DNA of 6,904 bases from UBA1413 sp964567485 (GTDB lineage Bacteria; Bacteroidota; Bacteroidia; Bacteroidales; Prolixibacteraceae): the NCBI GenBank assembly GCA_964567485.1, contig CAZMMX010000093.1:1-6904 (forward strand), in the 5' to 3' direction. A model generated the notes under the pieces. That model worked only from the letters and a program-made list of their open reading frames with translations. It did not search any database and was not told the DNA's origin. A program made the position numbers and the translations under genes. Below are positions 5,058 through 6,904 of this stretch, piece by piece (positions within the stretch are counted from its first letter, which is position 1; each line of letters starts with the position of its first letter).

Positions 5058-6904
5058 CTACTGACCGAGAATGATAACCGGTTCACTGATTACCGTCTTT
5101 TCGGTTTCGATGCGGAGGATGACCAACCCGGGCGCGATTCCGGTCAGGTCGATAGAATGGCTGATCGCGCCGTCGAGGACCTCCTGCTTCAGCAGCTGGC
5201 CTGCCGTCGTGAAAAGGGAGACTCTGATGGGTTTCTCCGGAACCTCCGATGCCAGAATAGAGATCTTATTCCTGGCCGGATTGGGATATACGGTGAAACG
5301 AAGATCATGCATGTTCAGGTGCCCTTCTGGCCCTGAAACCAGGTCATCACCCTCTGTTCTGAGGAGATTGGGGATTACGCTGTTTTTACATCCGCTGATA
5401 ACCACATCGTCGAGATATACCCGGTCGTCATCGGCCGAGGCGTCACACCGGAACCTCAGTTTTACGGAAGAGGTAAACGGCCCGGGAATGACGACGGCAT
5501 CGTTATAACGGCGGTAATTGACAAACTCATCGTTAAAGTTCCATTCCTCCACAGTGGTATAGGTGGTTCCCCCGTTGGTGGATATCTGGAGCCAGAAGTC
5601 CTCGGTGGAACTGTCGAAACTGTAGGGATAATAGGAGAAGCTCACCGTCAGTTCGGAGTAGGCCGACAGGTTAAGGGATCCCGTGGTGGCCAGGGAGGTG
5701 GTGGTATTGTCGCGGAGCTGCAGGCTGTATCTTCCCGAGTTGGGATAGTAGGTACTGCGGGCACAGTCGGTGCCTCCGTCGACCCAGATCCCCATTCCGG
5801 CGTCAAAATTCTGCGAATGGATTGTTTCATAGACGCAGGCCAGCGCGGGGACTTCGAGCGCACAGGAGGCGGAGAAGTTACCGTCGGAGGTCAGGACGGA
5901 GATCAGGGCACTCCCCGGTGCGGCTGCGGAGACCAATCCATTCTGGCTCACCGTAGCCACAGCAGAATTGGAGGTGATCCAGGTCACGCTTATATCAGTG
6001 GCATTTGCCGGTAATACCGTCGCCGTTAACTGAAGCGTATTTCCCGGGTCGAGGATGGCGGAAGCGGGGGTTACCTGAACGGAAGTCACCGGGATAACAT
6101 ACGCCACAGTAACCTGGCAGGCAGCTAAATACCCCCCGTCGGCAGTGGTGACCGTCACCAGGGATGACCCTTCTGCCAAAGCCGTGACCATTCCGTTTTG
6201 ATCTACGGAAGCTACCGCAGTATTAGAACAGCTCCATGACACGGACTGATTGGAGGCTCCTGAAGGCAGAATAGTGGCGTTGAGCTGTATGGACTGGCCG
6301 GGTTCAAGGGAGGCTGTTGGCGGGTTGACGGTGATCCCGGTCACGGGCACGGTCACCTGAACCATGGCTGAGGAGGAAAATTCCCCGTCATCGGTCACCG
6401 CCGTGATAAGGGCCGATCCGCTGCCGGCCGCAGTAACAAGACCATTCTGGTTCACAGTGGCTACCCCGCTGTTGCTGGTGCTCCAGGTGATACCTTTATT
6501 GGTGGCCTCTTCCGGAAGGATGGTTGCAGTTAATTGAAAAGTCTGTCCGGAAACCAGAGCAGCCGCAGACGGAGTTACGGTTATCCCCGTCACCGGTTCA
6601 ATGATGGAGACAGTGTTGGTTTTGGTCGCTGTATAGAGGCCGTTGACGGTCAGTGAAACCGTTTTCGGGCCGGTGGTGGTGTAGCTGACCTGGTGAGGTC
6701 CCTGGGTGGATGCCACAACGGGGGTGGCCCCTTCTCCAAAACTCCAGCTCCAACTGGTTATATTTTCCCCTGAAGACTGGTCACTGAAGGTGATGGGTTC
6801 CCCCCTGAGGGCATTGGTGGTACTGGCAGTGAACGCTGCGACAATTTCCGGCTGATTGACCGTGAAGGTATGGGCATCGGGCCTTCCGATCAGGGGATGG
6901 CTTT
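5058..6904 (-). CDS. T9SS-exported PKD/Big_2 protein, N-terminally truncated by the window edge
   Basis: The frame is open from the right edge (first full codon 6902-6900) to the stop at 5060-5058, giving 614 codons; the true start is outside the window. A GTG at 6716 is an ordinary valine inside the PKD domain. In order: a short unassigned stretch containing LIGRPDAHTFTVNQPE; a PKD domain (6839-6600) with WSWSFGEG; three Big_2 domains (6593-5847); a MAM-like or jelly-roll-like beta-sandwich (5837-5391) with FWLQISTNGG, RFRCDAS and DDRVYLDDVVISG; and a type A T9SS sorting domain (5297-5061). Such tails direct export across the outer membrane by the T9SS and are normally cleaved. The PKD, Big_2 and sandwich modules often follow a catalytic domain in Bacteroidota proteins, so an enzyme N-terminus upstream is possible but unseen. 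The next gene starts 61 bp downstream on the same strand. Confidence 0.92.
   Translation of the reverse strand, partial: SHPLIGRPDAHTFTVNQPEIVAAFTASTTNALRGEPITFSDQSSGENITSWSWSFGEGATPVVASTQGPHQVSYTTTGPKTVSLTVNGLYTATKTNTVSIIEPVTGITVTPSAAALVSGQTFQLTATILPEEATNKGITWSTSNSGVATVNQNGLVTAAGSGSALITAVTDDGEFSSSAMVQVTVPVTGITVNPPTASLEPGQSIQLNATILPSGASNQSVSWSCSNTAVASVDQNGMVTALAEGSSLVTVTTADGGYLAACQVTVAYVIPVTSVQVTPASAILDPGNTLQLTATVLPANATDISVTWITSNSAVATVSQNGLVSAAAPGSALISVLTSDGNFSASCALEVPALACVYETIHSQNFDAGMGIWVDGGTDCARSTYYPNSGRYSLQLRDNTTTSLATTGSLNLSAYSELTVSFSYYPYSFDSSTEDFWLQISTNGGTTYTTVEEWNFNDEFVNYRRYNDAVVIPGPFTSSVKLRFRCDASADDDRVYLDDVVISGCKNSVIPNLLRTEGDDLVSGPEGHLNMHDLRFTVYPNPARNKISILASEVPEKPIRVSLFTTAGQLLKQEVLDGAISHSIDLTGIAPGLVILRIETEKTVISEPVIILGQ
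5061..5297 (-). other. Type A T9SS C-terminal sorting domain
   Basis: The last 79 residues of the first gene start at FTVYPNP and continue with ARNKISI, a strand RVSLFTTAGQLLKQEV, then SIDLTGIAPGLVILRIETE and the end VISEPVIILGQ. The YPNP motif, the DLTGIAPG turn and the final short beta-strands are the known hallmarks of the type A sorting domain. It directs passage through the outer-membrane T9SS translocon after Sec export. This is the only recognised T9SS signal in the window and the main evidence for assignment to the Bacteroidota. Confidence 0.93.
5847..6593 (-). repeat. Three tandem Big_2 (bacterial Ig-like) domains
   Basis: Three units begin at VTGITVTPS, VTGITVNPP and VTSVQVTPA, spaced 83 and 85 residues. 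Each follows the Big_2 pattern: a Gly-Gln/Asn turn and QLxAT, then LP or ILP, then a Trp, SN, VA-x-V, QNG and V-T/S-A, a small-residue turn and a hydrophobic strand. The DNA shows the same periodicity, for example near 6421-6450, 6180-6210 and 5930-5960 (CCATTCTG-like segments for the QNG turn). Big_2 domains are spacer or adhesive modules in surface proteins. The units are similar but clearly diverged, so this is an old duplication. Confidence 0.93.

Noticed and set aside
6714..6716. GTG as the start of the first gene
   Set aside because: The frame continues open to the right edge, and this codon lies inside a PKD domain whose WSWSFGEG motif is upstream of it. There is no signal peptide after it.

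Overview
The window is a block of three large secreted-protein genes, all on the minus strand and read from high to low coordinates: a partial gene (5061 to beyond 6904), a complete 1160-residue gene (1514-4996) and a second partial gene (1496 to before 1). The gaps are 61 bp and 17 bp, with no recognisable terminator in either, so the three probably form one transcription unit. Coding fills almost the whole window. There are no RNA genes, insertion sequences, CRISPR arrays or divergent genes that I can support.

The organism is very likely a member of the Bacteroidota. The first gene ends in a type A sorting domain of the type IX secretion system (T9SS). The middle gene has a choice-of-anchor L domain and SprB-like repeats. 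The last gene has a GEVED domain preceded by a Bacteroidota-type N-terminal module. The two ATG starts have A/T-rich leaders without a Shine-Dalgarno sequence, as is usual in this phylum. Genus cannot be given.

Region by region in transcription order: (1) 6904-5058 encodes a PKD domain, three Big_2 Ig-like domains, a MAM-like/jelly-roll-like beta-sandwich and a T9SS sorting domain; its N-terminus lies outside the window. (2) 4996-1514 encodes a signal peptide, a Bacteroidota beta-sandwich domain, a choice-of-anchor L domain, a Calx-beta-like segment, four SprB/Ig-like modules and a final domain ending in NYFAH that is not a known T9SS signal. (3) 1496-1 encodes a signal peptide, an N-terminal beta-sandwich, a GEVED domain and the first two of what is probably a longer series of ~82-residue Cys-containing repeats.

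All three products look like exported, modular, mostly beta-sandwich cell-surface or extracellular proteins. No catalytic domain is visible. A shared role in adhesion, matrix or surface-layer formation is an inference from domain types and clustering. The points most worth a second look are the unusual C-terminus of the middle protein, the low-GC block that straddles the junction between the second and third genes, and the choice between two starts for the middle gene. I see no evidence of a defence, mobile or biosynthetic system.
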